The notes below the pieces were generated by a model. The model searched no databases. It saw nothing but the letters and a program-made list of their open reading frames with translations, and was not told the DNA's origin. The position numbers and the translations under genes were made by a program. From Verrucomicrobiia bacterium (GTDB lineage: Bacteria > Verrucomicrobiota > Verrucomicrobiia > Limisphaerales > CAIMTB01), in assembly GCA_019634625.1 (NCBI GenBank), contig JAHCBA010000046.1, forward strand, positions 1-49,452: DNA of 49,452 nucleotides. Reading direction: 5' to 3'. This document shows positions 16,909 through 25,008 of this stretch, in pieces (the stretch's first letter is position 1; the number at the start of each line of letters is the position of its first letter).

Positions 16909-18079
16909 GGCGGGTCAGGATCGCGGGAGGTTCGGAGCGCAGGACGCGGCCGGCGGGATCGGTCACGCGGAGCTGGAACTCCCATTCCACGGTCCAGTCC
17001 TCGACCATTTCGTTCTGGGTGAGTTTCACGAGGATGGTGTTGGGTCCGGAGCGCAGCCGGACCGGGAGCCGGTACTGGTCGATTTCGGCGGCCCGGTGGT
17101 ACTCGTCGCGACCGAAGAGGAACTCTCCGTTGAACCAGACCTTCCAGCCGTTCTTGGAGCCGATCCGGACCTCGGCCGGGCGGTCGGCGTCACCGTGGAA
17201 CGTGGTGAAGGCATAGCCGGCGACCTCCTTGAGGGGGGCGAGGGCCCGGTTGAAGTCGATCTTGCCGAAGGCGTTGGTGCTGACGAATTCGCGCCAGCGG
17301 ACCGGGCCTTCGAGACCCGGATACTCGGCCCGGGGATTCCATTCGGTTTCGGGGGGCAGTACCCGTTCGTACCCGGCGCCGCCGGTATTGTCGAAGGGGC
17401 CAATGATGTGCCAGCGGGTCAGGAACCCGAGCTGCCGGACGAGGTCCACGGAATGGCCGAGGTTCCGCAGCGGGGCGACAACCGATTGGATCTGGTCGGC
17501 TTCCCGGGCGAACTGCAGGGCCTGAAGATAGAGGACGGTCGCGGTGGGGTGATGGCCCCCGGCCAGGGCGGCGGCGGCGGTGTCGATGGCGTGCTGGACG
17601 GCCTCGCGGCGCAGTTCGGGGGCTGGATCGTCGATGAAACCGCCGCGCAGTTCCGAGGCCAGGCCGGGATCGACGCGGAGGACGAGTTCGTAGGCCAGCC
17701 GGCGGGGGCGGGGTTCATGGGTGGAATCGAGCAGGAACGCCCCGACATCGGCGAGGGGAAGGGTGCCGCCGGAGGAGAGGGTGCGGTCGGCGATGGTGCT
17801 GGCCGCGGCGAGGAAGTAGTTGTTGGCGCGTTCGCCCGCACCGTTCATGGCGGCGAGCAGGGCGGGCAGCACCGCGGCATCGCGGGCGGCAAGGCGGTTC
17901 CAGGCGGCGGTGGCGGCGGCGTTCCCCAGTCCTTCCGGTCCCACCGCACGGAGGGCGGCGCAATCCGCAGCGAGAGCCGGATCGGGTGGCGGGGAGGCGG
18001 CCGGGAGGGACAGGACCCCGAAGACGGCTGGAACCAGGCCGAGGACCAGCCATCGGGCACGGGTGACCGGATTATTCAT
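16901..18079 (-). CDS. PVC secreted protein with alpha-helical N-part and beta-sandwich C-part
   Basis: A 392-residue protein of unknown function. Residues 8-28 (ARWLVLGLVPAVFG...) form a signal or anchor. The middle is helical and Ala-rich (HEAT/TPR-like, about 30-220). The C-terminal part contains TRWHIIGPFDNTGG and NGWKVWFNGEFLFG, resembling the sugar-binding-like beta-sandwich common at the ends of PVC proteins. The start at 18079 overlaps the upstream gene's stop by 8 bases, and its own stop overlaps the propeller's start by 8. This tight coupling implies a joint envelope role with the propeller. Functional name not assigned. Confidence 0.7.
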   Translation of the reverse strand: MNNPVTRARWLVLGLVPAVFGVLSLPAASPPPDPALAADCAALRAVGPEGLGNAAATAAWNRLAARDAAVLPALLAAMNGAGERANNYFLAAASTIADRTLSSGGTLPLADVGAFLLDSTHEPRPRRLAYELVLRVDPGLASELRGGFIDDPAPELRREAVQHAIDTAAAALAGGHHPTATVLYLQALQFAREADQIQSVVAPLRNLGHSVDLVRQLGFLTRWHIIGPFDNTGGAGYERVLPPETEWNPRAEYPGLEGPVRWREFVSTNAFGKIDFNRALAPLKEVAGYAFTTFHGDADRPAEVRIGSKNGWKVWFNGEFLFGRDEYHRAAEIDQYRLPVRLRSGPNTILVKLTQNEMVEDWTVEWEFQLRVTDPAGRVLRSEPPAILTRHE

Positions 18080-18482
18080 ACGCGGACTGGAGGCGGACGA
18101 TGCGATCGTGGACCGGGGAGGTGGCGGGGACGCGGGCACGGACCTGATGAAAGCGTTCGCGGGCGGCGCGGTGATCCTTGAGATTGAGGAGCACCACATA
18201 GTCGAGTTCGATCCAGGCGAGGCGGGGGTCCTGAACATGACTGCTCCAGGTGCGGAGCCAGCGTTCGAGGGATTCGAGGCCGCCCTGCTGGGCCTCGGCG
18301 AGGGAGCCTTCGAGGTAGGAGGGCAGCCCGGGCAGCGATTCGCCGGTGAGCCGTTCGGATTCCGGGGTGACCTGCCGGGTCCGGGCCTGCGAGGGATTGG
18401 CGGTGCGGTCGTAGAACCCGACCAGTTCGGTGAAGACATAGACCGCGCTGAGCACGATCAGGACGACGATGAGGGCTTTCAT
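18072..18482 (-). CDS. Small membrane-anchored helical protein (TPR-like)
   Basis: A 136-residue protein: one N-terminal transmembrane segment (MKALIVVLIVLSAVYVF, residues 1-17) then a soluble helical region with alternating Leu/Ala/Arg that may form one or two TPR-like hairpins (WIELDYVVLLNLKDHRAARE). The start at 18482 makes an ATGA overlap with the murA stop, so translation is coupled. Not recognised as a known family; topology suggests a periplasm-facing scaffold for the downstream secreted proteins. Confidence 0.7.
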   Translation of the reverse strand: MKALIVVLIVLSAVYVFTELVGFYDRTANPSQARTRQVTPESERLTGESLPGLPSYLEGSLAEAQQGGLESLERWLRTWSSHVQDPRLAWIELDYVVLLNLKDHRAARERFHQVRARVPATSPVHDRIVRLQSAYE

Positions 18483-19747
18483 GGTTCGTCTCGCCTCCGT
18501 TCGATGCGGGCACCCACCCGCCGGAGCTTCTCGTCGAGGGTCTCGTAGCCGCGGTCCAGATGATAGACACGTTTGACCTCCGTGATCCCGTCGGCCGCGA
18601 GCCCGGCCAGAACCAGGGCGGCGGAGGCGCGGAGATCGCTGGCCATGACCGGCGCCCCGCTGAGGGGACGTCCGCCCTTGACGATGGCCGTGGAACCCTC
18701 GATGGCGATTTCGGCACCGAGGCGGCACAGCTCGGGGACGTGCATGAAGCGCGACTCGAAAATGCGCTCGGTGATGACGCTGATCCCCGGGACCTGGAGC
18801 ATGAGGACCATCATCTGCGCCTGGACGTCGGTGGGGAAGCCCGCATACGGCTGGGTCGTGATGTCCACCGGGCGCAGGCGGCTGCGTCCGCGATGCACCA
18901 CGAGGTCGGGACCTTTGCGTTCGACCCGGACGCCCGCCTCTCCGAGTTTGTCGAGGACGGCGCCCAGGTGGTCGGCGCGGGCCCCACGGAGGGTGAGCTG
19001 GCCGCGGGTGACGGCGGCGGCGATGGCGAGGGTGGCGGTTTCGATCCGGTCGGGAATGACCTCGTGATCGGCGCCGTGGAGTTCGGAGACCCCGGTGACG
19101 ACGATGGTGGGGCTGCCGGCGCCCTGGATCCGGGCGCCCATGGCGATCAGGAACTGGGCGAGGTCCACCACCTCGGGTTCGCAGGCGGCGCTCTCGATGA
19201 GGGTGACGCCCTGGGCGAGGCAGGCGGCCATCATGACGTTGGCGGTGCCGAGGACGGTGGGGCCGACGCGCCCGCCGAGGAAGACCTCGCTGCCCTGGAG
19301 GCCGGGGGTGTTGCCCACGACATAGCCGCCGCGGACATTGAAGCGGGCGCCGAGCTGGGAAAGCCCCTTGAGGTGAAGGTCGATGGGGCGGGCCCCGATG
19401 ACGCAGCCGCCGGGAAGGGAGACGCGGGCCTTGCCCAGGCGGGCGACAAGGGGGCCGAGAATGCAGACCGAGGCGCGCATCTTGCGGATCAGGTCGTAAT
19501 CCCCGACGCCGCTGAGGGAGGGCGCCTCGATGGTGACCGCGTCGTCGTGGAAGGCGACCGAGGCTCCGAGGGAGCGGAGGATGTCGCCCATGAAACGCAC
19601 ATCGCTGAGGTTGGGAACCCTTCGGATGGTGCAGCGCTCGCGGGTGAGGAGGGCGGCGGCCATGATGGGGAGGGTCGCGTTCTTGCTGCCGCTGACCGTG
19701 ATCTCGCCCCGGAGGGGGCGACCGCCCTGGATTCGGAATTCGTCCAT
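18479..19747 (-). CDS. murA: UDP-N-acetylglucosamine 1-carboxyvinyltransferase MurA
   Basis: First committed step of peptidoglycan synthesis: transfer of enolpyruvate from PEP to UDP-GlcNAc in the cytoplasm. The 422-residue length matches the family. Lys22 in SGSKNA and the catalytic Cys115 in LPGGCVIGARPIDLHLKGL sit at their Escherichia coli positions, so the enzyme should be fosfomycin-sensitive. Later motifs DYDLIRKMRASV and AGFPTDVQAQMM are intact. ATG 19747 begins the conserved MDEFRIQGG. It follows prmC by 31 bases and overlaps the next gene by ATGA, the centre of a five-gene operon. Confidence 0.97.
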   Translation of the reverse strand: MDEFRIQGGRPLRGEITVSGSKNATLPIMAAALLTRERCTIRRVPNLSDVRFMGDILRSLGASVAFHDDAVTIEAPSLSGVGDYDLIRKMRASVCILGPLVARLGKARVSLPGGCVIGARPIDLHLKGLSQLGARFNVRGGYVVGNTPGLQGSEVFLGGRVGPTVLGTANVMMAACLAQGVTLIESAACEPEVVDLAQFLIAMGARIQGAGSPTIVVTGVSELHGADHEVIPDRIETATLAIAAAVTRGQLTLRGARADHLGAVLDKLGEAGVRVERKGPDLVVHRGRSRLRPVDITTQPYAGFPTDVQAQMMVLMLQVPGISVITERIFESRFMHVPELCRLGAEIAIEGSTAIVKGGRPLSGAPVMASDLRASAALVLAGLAADGITEVKRVYHLDRGYETLDEKLRRVGARIERRRDEP

Positions 19748-19778
19748 GATTGCCCGATGCCCTTGGGTGAAAGACGGC

Positions 19779-20654
19779 TTACCTACCCGCCGGCAGTCGT
19801 GTTGCCAACAGGAACCGTTCGCGGCCGGAGTGATCGCGGTGGCATTCGGCAACCGTCCAGTCGTGCGCCTCGAGGATGGCGGTCACCGCCGGTCCCTGGC
19901 CATCCCCGAACTCGAGGAGCAGGGCCCCTCCGGAGCGGAGCCGGCATGGCAGCTCCATGGCCAGGCGCCGGTAGTAATCGAGGCCGTCCGGGCCGCCATC
20001 AAGGGCCGTCCGTGGGTCGTGATCGCGCACCTCGGGCTGAAGGGAGTCGAGTTCCGCCGTGGGAATGTAGGGAGGATTGGAGACGACCAGATCGAAATCG
20101 AGGTGGGAGGGAAGTTCACGGCAGCCGTCGCCGTGATGGAACGTGATCCGGTCGGACTCGGGGAGACGGGCTGCGTTGCGCCGGGCCAGAGCGAGAGCCT
20201 CGGGGGATTGGTCCACGGCGACGATGCGGGCGCCTGGGGCATGGCGGGAGATGGCGAAGGCGAGGCAGCCGGTTCCGGTGCCCCAGTCGAGGACGTCCGA
20301 TGAGGGAATCCCGGAAGCGGCTCGGTCCTGGAGCCACGTCCAGGCCCGTTCGGCGAGCAGTTCGGTTTCCGGACGGGGAATGAGGGCCGCCGGGGATACT
20401 TCGAGTTCGAGGCCGGCGAAGGCGGCGGTGCCGAGCACGTGCTGGAGCGGTTCGCGAAGGCCGCGGCGCCGGACCGCTTCCCGGACGGAGTCGAGCTGGG
20501 CCTCATCGAGGGCCCGGTCGAACTCGAGGTATAACTGGAGCCTGGGGCGCCGAAGCGTGTGGGAGAGGATCCACTCGACCTGAAGGCGCGGGGATTCGAC
20601 GCCGCGTTCCTCCAGGTAGGAGGCGCTGCGCCGGATGACCTCGAGCAATCGCAC
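19779..20654 (-). CDS. prmC: Peptide chain release factor N5-glutamine methyltransferase PrmC (HemK)
   Basis: Methylates the GGQ glutamine of release factors RF1 and RF2 using S-adenosylmethionine. The 291-residue product from GTG 20654 has the helical N-terminal domain (REPLQHVLG), IPRPETE (92-98), the SAM-binding GTGTG (125-129) and the catalytic NPPYIP (193-198). The longer frame upstream overlaps the divergent gene at 20706, so the GTG start, giving normal family length, is preferred. First gene of the prmC-murA operon; only 51 bases separate it from the divergent gene. Confidence 0.93.
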   Translation of the reverse strand: MRLLEVIRRSASYLEERGVESPRLQVEWILSHTLRRPRLQLYLEFDRALDEAQLDSVREAVRRRGLREPLQHVLGTAAFAGLELEVSPAALIPRPETELLAERAWTWLQDRAASGIPSSDVLDWGTGTGCLAFAISRHAPGARIVAVDQSPEALALARRNAARLPESDRITFHHGDGCRELPSHLDFDLVVSNPPYIPTAELDSLQPEVRDHDPRTALDGGPDGLDYYRRLAMELPCRLRSGGALLLEFGDGQGPAVTAILEAHDWTVAECHRDHSGRERFLLATRLPAGR

Positions 20655-20705
20655 GCCGGGCAAGTAGCACTTGCTGGCCCCGACCCGCAAACCTAACCTG
20701 CCCGG

Positions 20706-21353
20706 ATGCGCTTTCTGTCCGTCCCCGGACGGTTTCTCGCCCTTGGAATGGCGTTGGTTTTCGGGTTGCCCGCGGTGTATTCGCAACCGGTCGATCCGGC
20801 CGTGTTCGGCGAACGCCTCCAGCGTTTGACGTCTGCGGTGGAATCCCTGGAGATGGCGCTGGCAAGCCAGAGGCGCCAGATCGACAACCTCAGCCAGGAG
20901 TTGCAGCAGGTGCGCCAGGACATGCTGGACCGCTCCCAGGCCCAGCCCCGGGGCGGGGATGACGATCTCAAGCGTCTGGCCTCGGCGATCGCCGAGGTGG
21001 ACCGCAAGCGGATCGCAGACGCCGAGCAGGTGCTCCGGATCCTGGGGGAACTTCGCAAGTCCATTGCCGCCGCCGCGGAATCCGGTGCGGCCCGCTCCGG
21101 GGGAGCCAGCCGCCCCGCCACGGGCGGAGCCCGCCCTTCACGGCCGGCCGAACCGACGCCGGACAAGGAGCTTCCCTATGTGATCAAGCGGGGGCAGACG
21201 CTTTCGCAGTTGCTGGTGGAGTTCAACACCGACGCCCGAAAGCACGGGTACCGGACACTGACCGCCCAGCAGGTGATGGACTACAACCAGATCACCGACG
21301 CCACCCGCATCCCCGAGGGCGCCACCCTGCTGTTCCCGCTGTACCCCCAATGA
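20706..21353 (+). CDS. Exported coiled-coil protein with LysM-like C-terminus
   Basis: A 215-residue protein. A signal peptide (1-26, ending AVYSQ) is followed by a coiled coil (about 35-105; VESLEMALASQRRQIDNL), an Ala/Pro/Gly-rich linker, and a C-terminal LysM-like unit (VIKRGQTLSQLLVEFN ... IPEGATLLFPL). LysM units bind peptidoglycan, so a periplasmic wall-binding protein is likely. Divergent from prmC and followed by two small membrane proteins on the same strand. Confidence 0.7.
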   Translation: MRFLSVPGRFLALGMALVFGLPAVYSQPVDPAVFGERLQRLTSAVESLEMALASQRRQIDNLSQELQQVRQDMLDRSQAQPRGGDDDLKRLASAIAEVDRKRIADAEQVLRILGELRKSIAAAAESGAARSGGASRPATGGARPSRPAEPTPDKELPYVIKRGQTLSQLLVEFNTDARKHGYRTLTAQQVMDYNQITDATRIPEGATLLFPLYPQ

Positions 21354-21408
21354 ACCGGCCGACACCCGCGGTCCGTCCGCCGGGCGTCCCGGTTCCCGTA
21401 TTTCCGGA

Positions 21409-21786
21409 ATGAACCGATACCTCCGGCGGCTCCACCTCCACCTCGGCGTCTTCTTCGCGCCGCTCCTGCTCTTCTTCGTCCTGACCGGCTGGCATCAGAC
21501 CGTGCAGCCCGACCGGCGCAAGGGGACGACCGATTCGGACGATTGGGTCAGCCGCCTGAACCGGGTGCATGTGGAGCAGTACTACCCCGCCGAATCGGCG
21601 GAAGGGTATTCGACCCGGCTGTTCACCGTCCTGGTGGTGGTGATGTCCGCGGCGTTGACAGGGACGATTTTACTGGGTGTCCTTCTGGCGTTCCAAGTTC
21701 TGAAGGCACGGTGGGCGGTGTGGCTATCCCTTGGGCTCGGATTCGTGATTCCAGCAGTAGTCTTATGGGCGGGACAGATGCGGTGA
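21409..21786 (+). CDS. Small membrane protein, PepSY-associated-helix type
   Basis: A 125-residue protein with a basic N-terminus (MNRYLRRLHLHLGVFFAPLL) and a first transmembrane helix resembling PepSY-associated membrane proteins. Two more helices follow at about 68-92 and 100-121. The conserved His pair in LHLHLG could bind haem or metal, as seen in relatives, but this is inference. Its stop overlaps the GTG start of the next gene. Confidence 0.65.
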   Translation: MNRYLRRLHLHLGVFFAPLLLFFVLTGWHQTVQPDRRKGTTDSDDWVSRLNRVHVEQYYPAESAEGYSTRLFTVLVVVMSAALTGTILLGVLLAFQVLKARWAVWLSLGLGFVIPAVVLWAGQMR

Positions 21787-22124
21787 CAGACGATTGGCAT
21801 GGCTGGCTCGTGGCGGGCGGGTCGGTGCTGGTGGCGTTGATGGCGGCCGTGTGGATCCGGCTCACACGATACCGGCTGAGCCGCCATGAGTTCGAGATCC
21901 TGTTCTGCGGCGTGGTGCTGCGCCGGGTGTACCTGAAGGACATCGACGAGGTGTTCCTCGGGGGGCGGTTTCCCACCGAGTTTTGGCCGTCCCGATGGCT
22001 GTTTCGAAGTGCGCGACTGACCCTTCGGAAGAAACGCGGCCTGATCCGGCACGTCACCGTCACTCCGCACGACGCCGAACAACTCCGGATCAACCTTTGC
22101 TACGCGCTGGGCCGGAAGCCCTGA
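21783..22124 (+). CDS. Membrane-anchored PH-like domain protein, hypothetical
   Basis: A 113-residue protein with one helix (WLVAGGSVLVALMAAVWI) followed by a compact beta-rich region (YRLSRHEFEILFCGVVLRRV, then LKDIDEVFLGG) that looks like a bacterial PH-type domain. GTG 21783 forms a GTGA overlap with the upstream stop and is preferred; an in-frame ATG at 21765 is the alternative. Convergent with the hydrolase, ending three bases before it. Confidence 0.6.
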   Translation: MTDDWHGWLVAGGSVLVALMAAVWIRLTRYRLSRHEFEILFCGVVLRRVYLKDIDEVFLGGRFPTEFWPSRWLFRSARLTLRKKRGLIRHVTVTPHDAEQLRINLCYALGRKP

Positions 22125-22127
22125 CGC

Positions 22128-23129
22128 TCAGCGTCCCGGATCCGCCGCCGCCGCGGCCCCCAACCGCCCCAGATGGGTGTCGAACCAGGCCGCGAACTGG
22201 CGGATGTCCCAGGACATGGTCCACCAGCCGTGCCGGGCCCCCGGACGGACCACCAACCGCACCTCCCGGCCGTATTGCGCGGCCCGGTCCCGAAACCATT
22301 CGGACTGCTCCAGCGGCGTCAGGGTGTCGGCATCTCCGTGGTGAATCAGGACGGGAGGAAGATGGGCATCCAGGTGGTGGATGGGCGATGTCTCCCGCCC
22401 GACCTGTTTCCACACCGCCATGTGGGTCGAATCGGCGCCGAACCGCTCCGGAAAGCCGAAGGCCCGGACGAAGCTCTTCGGCGGCCCGCCGTCGCCGGGG
22501 TTCTCCGTGGACTGGCCGAGATTCAGCAGGTCGGTGACCGGGAAGAAGATGGCCACCGCCTGAACCGCGCTGCTGGCCCGGTCGATCGGGTCCGGAGCGT
22601 CCGCGGGTCCCGGACCGCCGCGCGTGGCCAGCATCAGGCTGAGATGCCCTCCGGCGCTGCCTCCGATCGCGCCGATACGGTCGGGATCAATGCCATACGC
22701 CGCAGCGTGATGCCGCACGAAACGCACCCCTCGGTTCACGTCCTCGATGATTTCCATCACGGTGGCTTCGGGCTGCGACACATGGCAGATGGCGAAGACG
22801 GTGTAGCCGCGACGGAGCAGCGGAGCCATGAGCCAGACCTTGGCCGATCCCGGCCCGCTGGACTTCCAGCTCCCGCTGACCATCAGGGCAATGCCGACGC
22901 CGTTGGGGCGGCGGGGATGGATGACGTCGAGCGTCAGCGGACGACCGTGACGCTGTCCATAGACGATGCCGTCGGTCCGCTCGACGGGCGGATGCAGGTA
23001 CCACCACCCCAGGGCCACAAGCGCTGCGGCCAGGGCCGCGATGGCCAGCAGGGACAGGAGGATGCACCGGAGCCATCGCGGCAACCGGAACCGGAAACGA
23101 AGGGAGGGAAGCATGGGTGACGGCGCCAT
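22128..23129 (-). CDS. Membrane-anchored alpha/beta hydrolase
   Basis: A hydrolase of about 333 residues with a basic N-terminus and a membrane helix (CILLSLLAIAALAAALVALG), then an esterase/lipase fold of the BD-FAE or acetyl-xylan-esterase-like group. The nucleophile elbow is GGSAGG, the acid is in HHGDADTLTP, and the His in ARHGWW. The catalytic part should be periplasmic. The start is uncertain: ATG 23129 is chosen, with ATG 23114 and GTG 23168 possible, and no clear ribosome-binding site decides. Substrate unknown. Confidence 0.75.
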   Translation of the reverse strand: MAPSPMLPSLRFRFRLPRWLRCILLSLLAIAALAAALVALGWWYLHPPVERTDGIVYGQRHGRPLTLDVIHPRRPNGVGIALMVSGSWKSSGPGSAKVWLMAPLLRRGYTVFAICHVSQPEATVMEIIEDVNRGVRFVRHHAAAYGIDPDRIGAIGGSAGGHLSLMLATRGGPGPADAPDPIDRASSAVQAVAIFFPVTDLLNLGQSTENPGDGGPPKSFVRAFGFPERFGADSTHMAVWKQVGRETSPIHHLDAHLPPVLIHHGDADTLTPLEQSEWFRDRAAQYGREVRLVVRPGARHGWWTMSWDIRQFAAWFDTHLGRLGAAAAADPGR

Positions 23130-23186
23130 CGCACCCGCAGCGGCGACGCCCGGCAAGCTTCGGTTCACCGCCTCACCGGTTCGGGT

Positions 23187-23519
23187 TTATCGAGGGGCCG
23201 GGACTCCCGCGTAGAGGAAGAGCTGAAGGCCCCCGAAATCGATGAAGTTGGAAGGGCAATAGAACTGGGCGCGTGGCACGCTGTAGTTCGAGTGGATCAT
23301 GTTTCGAAAGGGAAGACCCACCCAGTGCGGGTCCCGGTGTCCGTCGCGCATGAAGCGGCCGTTGTAATCGTCAGCATAGAGGAGTGTGGCGAGGGTGGGT
23401 TGCCGGATTGCGTTGAGGCAGGCGATACGATTGGCCCGTTCCTTCGCCTGCGAGAGGGCCGGCAGCAGCAGGCTCGCGAGAATCGCGATGATGGCAATCA
23501 CCACCAGCAGTTCGATCAA
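23187..23519 (-). pseudogene. Type II secretion pseudopilin, short and without a normal start
   Basis: The sequence has the N-methylation helix ([18 protein letters not shown], Glu at +5) of verrucomicrobial pseudopilins, and later YCPSN. Only about 110 residues follow, half the usual size. The helix is preceded in frame by a plausible leader (KTPPSRAA), but between it and an in-frame stop (TAG at 23574-23576) there is no ATG, GTG or TTG; only ATT (23559-23561), or TTG inside the conserved helix. Either an ATT start is used or the gene has lost its start. It borders a gene-poor, decayed-looking stretch, so a remnant is favoured. Confidence 0.6.
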
Positions 23520-23561
23520 GGTGAACGCGGCGCGGGATGGAGGTGTCTTGCCCGGGCTAAT

Positions 23562-24209
23562 GCTGGGACCCTAAGGGTCCACGCAGGAATCGTCACCTGC
23601 CGACTGGAGAGGTGTCGGCGGGGAGGGCGATCAGGACTTTGAATTGGGAGGGCGAAAAGGCCTGCAGAAATCCGAAATGCGCCCCCACTGCGGGAAGACT
23701 TGTGGAATCGGGTTCGAGGAGTCCCTCGATGGGACAACCGGTCCGGGTCCCCCTTCATATTGCCAGGCCCTTTACGGTTTACGGTGGACTTCGAGCGTCA
23801 ACAATAACAATGAACGTTATTAGGGCTGACTCTTTGAACTTGTCATGTCGGGTCCGGTAGCGACTCCGCAATGCTTTCCCGCGCTCTCTCTGTTTGAATG
23901 CCAGGCGATTACCTGTTGACGCCCCCACCTTCATCCATCACCACCACGGCCCGCTCGAATCTCGGAAGGCCCGGATTGGAGTCGGAGAGGAGCCGAATCG
24001 TGGCGTCAACAATAGCCGGCCTGACTATTTGAAGTACAAGGTCAACTAAATTGCGCCTGACCTGTTGGTGACGGTCTGCGGGAACCGGGGCGGAGGGGCA
24101 GGCGCGAGTTGGGTCTGGAGGCGATTCGGGCGGGAGGGGCGCGGAGGGGTTTGCGGACCCGCGATGGGTCCGGTGTCCCGGATTCAGCCGGCCTCGGCCA
24201 TGCCCCACG
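23562..24209. other. Gene-poor spacer, about 650 bp
   Basis: No frame here has coding character and base composition is less GC-rich than the surroundings. The 12-mer GCGTCAACAATA occurs at 23795-23806 and 24003-24014, each followed within about 30 bases by CTGACT and TTTGAA. The inverted core TGTTGACGC lies at 23914-23922. These may be remnants of an intergenic repeat, but I cannot name one. Confidence 0.5.
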
Positions 24210-24926
24210 TCAGCCAAGATCGAACAGCAGTGCCTCGACGGGTTGGGTCGCCGTCAGGGTCAGGAGACCCGCCACCTCCGTGCTTGCCCCGTCGCCGGCG
24301 GCCAGTGCCATGCCATCCAGCATCAGCGACCCTCTGGCCATCTGCAGCCAGGCGCCGCGCCCGGGGGCCAGATCGTGAGAGATCGTGGCGTCAGCTTCGA
24401 GTCGGAGGCGGTACACGAGGGCGTCCTGATGAATCGTCGCCGATCCGTCACGACCGTCGGGCGAGATGACCAGCACCTTGGGATGGTGGGCCTGAGCCGG
24501 CTCGGGATGCCACTCGGTGTAGCCTGGATCGAGACCGCGAACACGGGGTCGGATCCAGATCTGAAGGAGCCGGGCCGGATCGGAGGGCGAGGGATTGAAC
24601 TCGCTGTGAGTCACCCCGCGTCCGGCACTCATCAACTGGATCTGGCCCGGCCCGAGCCGGCGTCCGTTGCCAAGGCTGTCCCGGTGTTCCAGCGCCCCTT
24701 CGAGCAGGTAGCTGAAGATTTCCATGTCCCGGTGGGGATGGGTGCCGAATCCCGCGCCGGGCGCAATGCGGTCGTCATTGATGACCCGCAAGGAGCGGAA
24801 CCCCATGTGCGCCGGATCGTGATAGTCCGCGAAGGAGAACGTGTGGTGGGTGTCGAGCCAGCCGTGGTCGGCATGGCCGCGATCCGCGGCGCGGCGGATG
24901 TTCCATGATCGAAGGGTTGTTGTCAT
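24210..24926 (-). CDS. Pirin family protein (YhaK/quercetinase-like bicupin)
   Basis: A 238-residue bicupin. Metal ligands at the usual spacing are His63 and His65 (FGTHPHRDME), His107 and Glu109 (GVTHSE). The N-terminal HHTFSFADY and GFRSLRVINDD motifs are typical of pirins. Some relatives have quercetin 2,3-dioxygenase activity or act in redox sensing; the substrate here is unknown. ATG 24926 is chosen because homology begins at MTTTLRSWNI. Divergent from a LysR regulator 82 bases away, which probably controls it. Confidence 0.85.
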   Translation of the reverse strand: MTTTLRSWNIRRAADRGHADHGWLDTHHTFSFADYHDPAHMGFRSLRVINDDRIAPGAGFGTHPHRDMEIFSYLLEGALEHRDSLGNGRRLGPGQIQLMSAGRGVTHSEFNPSPSDPARLLQIWIRPRVRGLDPGYTEWHPEPAQAHHPKVLVISPDGRDGSATIHQDALVYRLRLEADATISHDLAPGRGAWLQMARGSLMLDGMALAAGDGASTEVAGLLTLTATQPVEALLFDLG

Positions 24927-24958
24927 GGGCCCACTGTGCCGCCGGACTGGGGCGGCGA

Positions 24959-24976
24959 CCAATGCCACGTGATTGG
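24959..24976. promoter_or_regulatory. Candidate LysR operator in the pirin/LysR gap
   Basis: CCAATGCCACGTGATTGG: five-base inverted arms CCAAT/ATTGG separated by eight bases containing CACGTG. Such imperfect palindromes in divergent gaps are typical binding sites of LysR regulators. Position supports it; binding is not shown. Confidence 0.4.
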
Positions 24977-25008
24977 CCTGAGGCCGTCATCGCCTCATGC
25001 TGCCGCGC

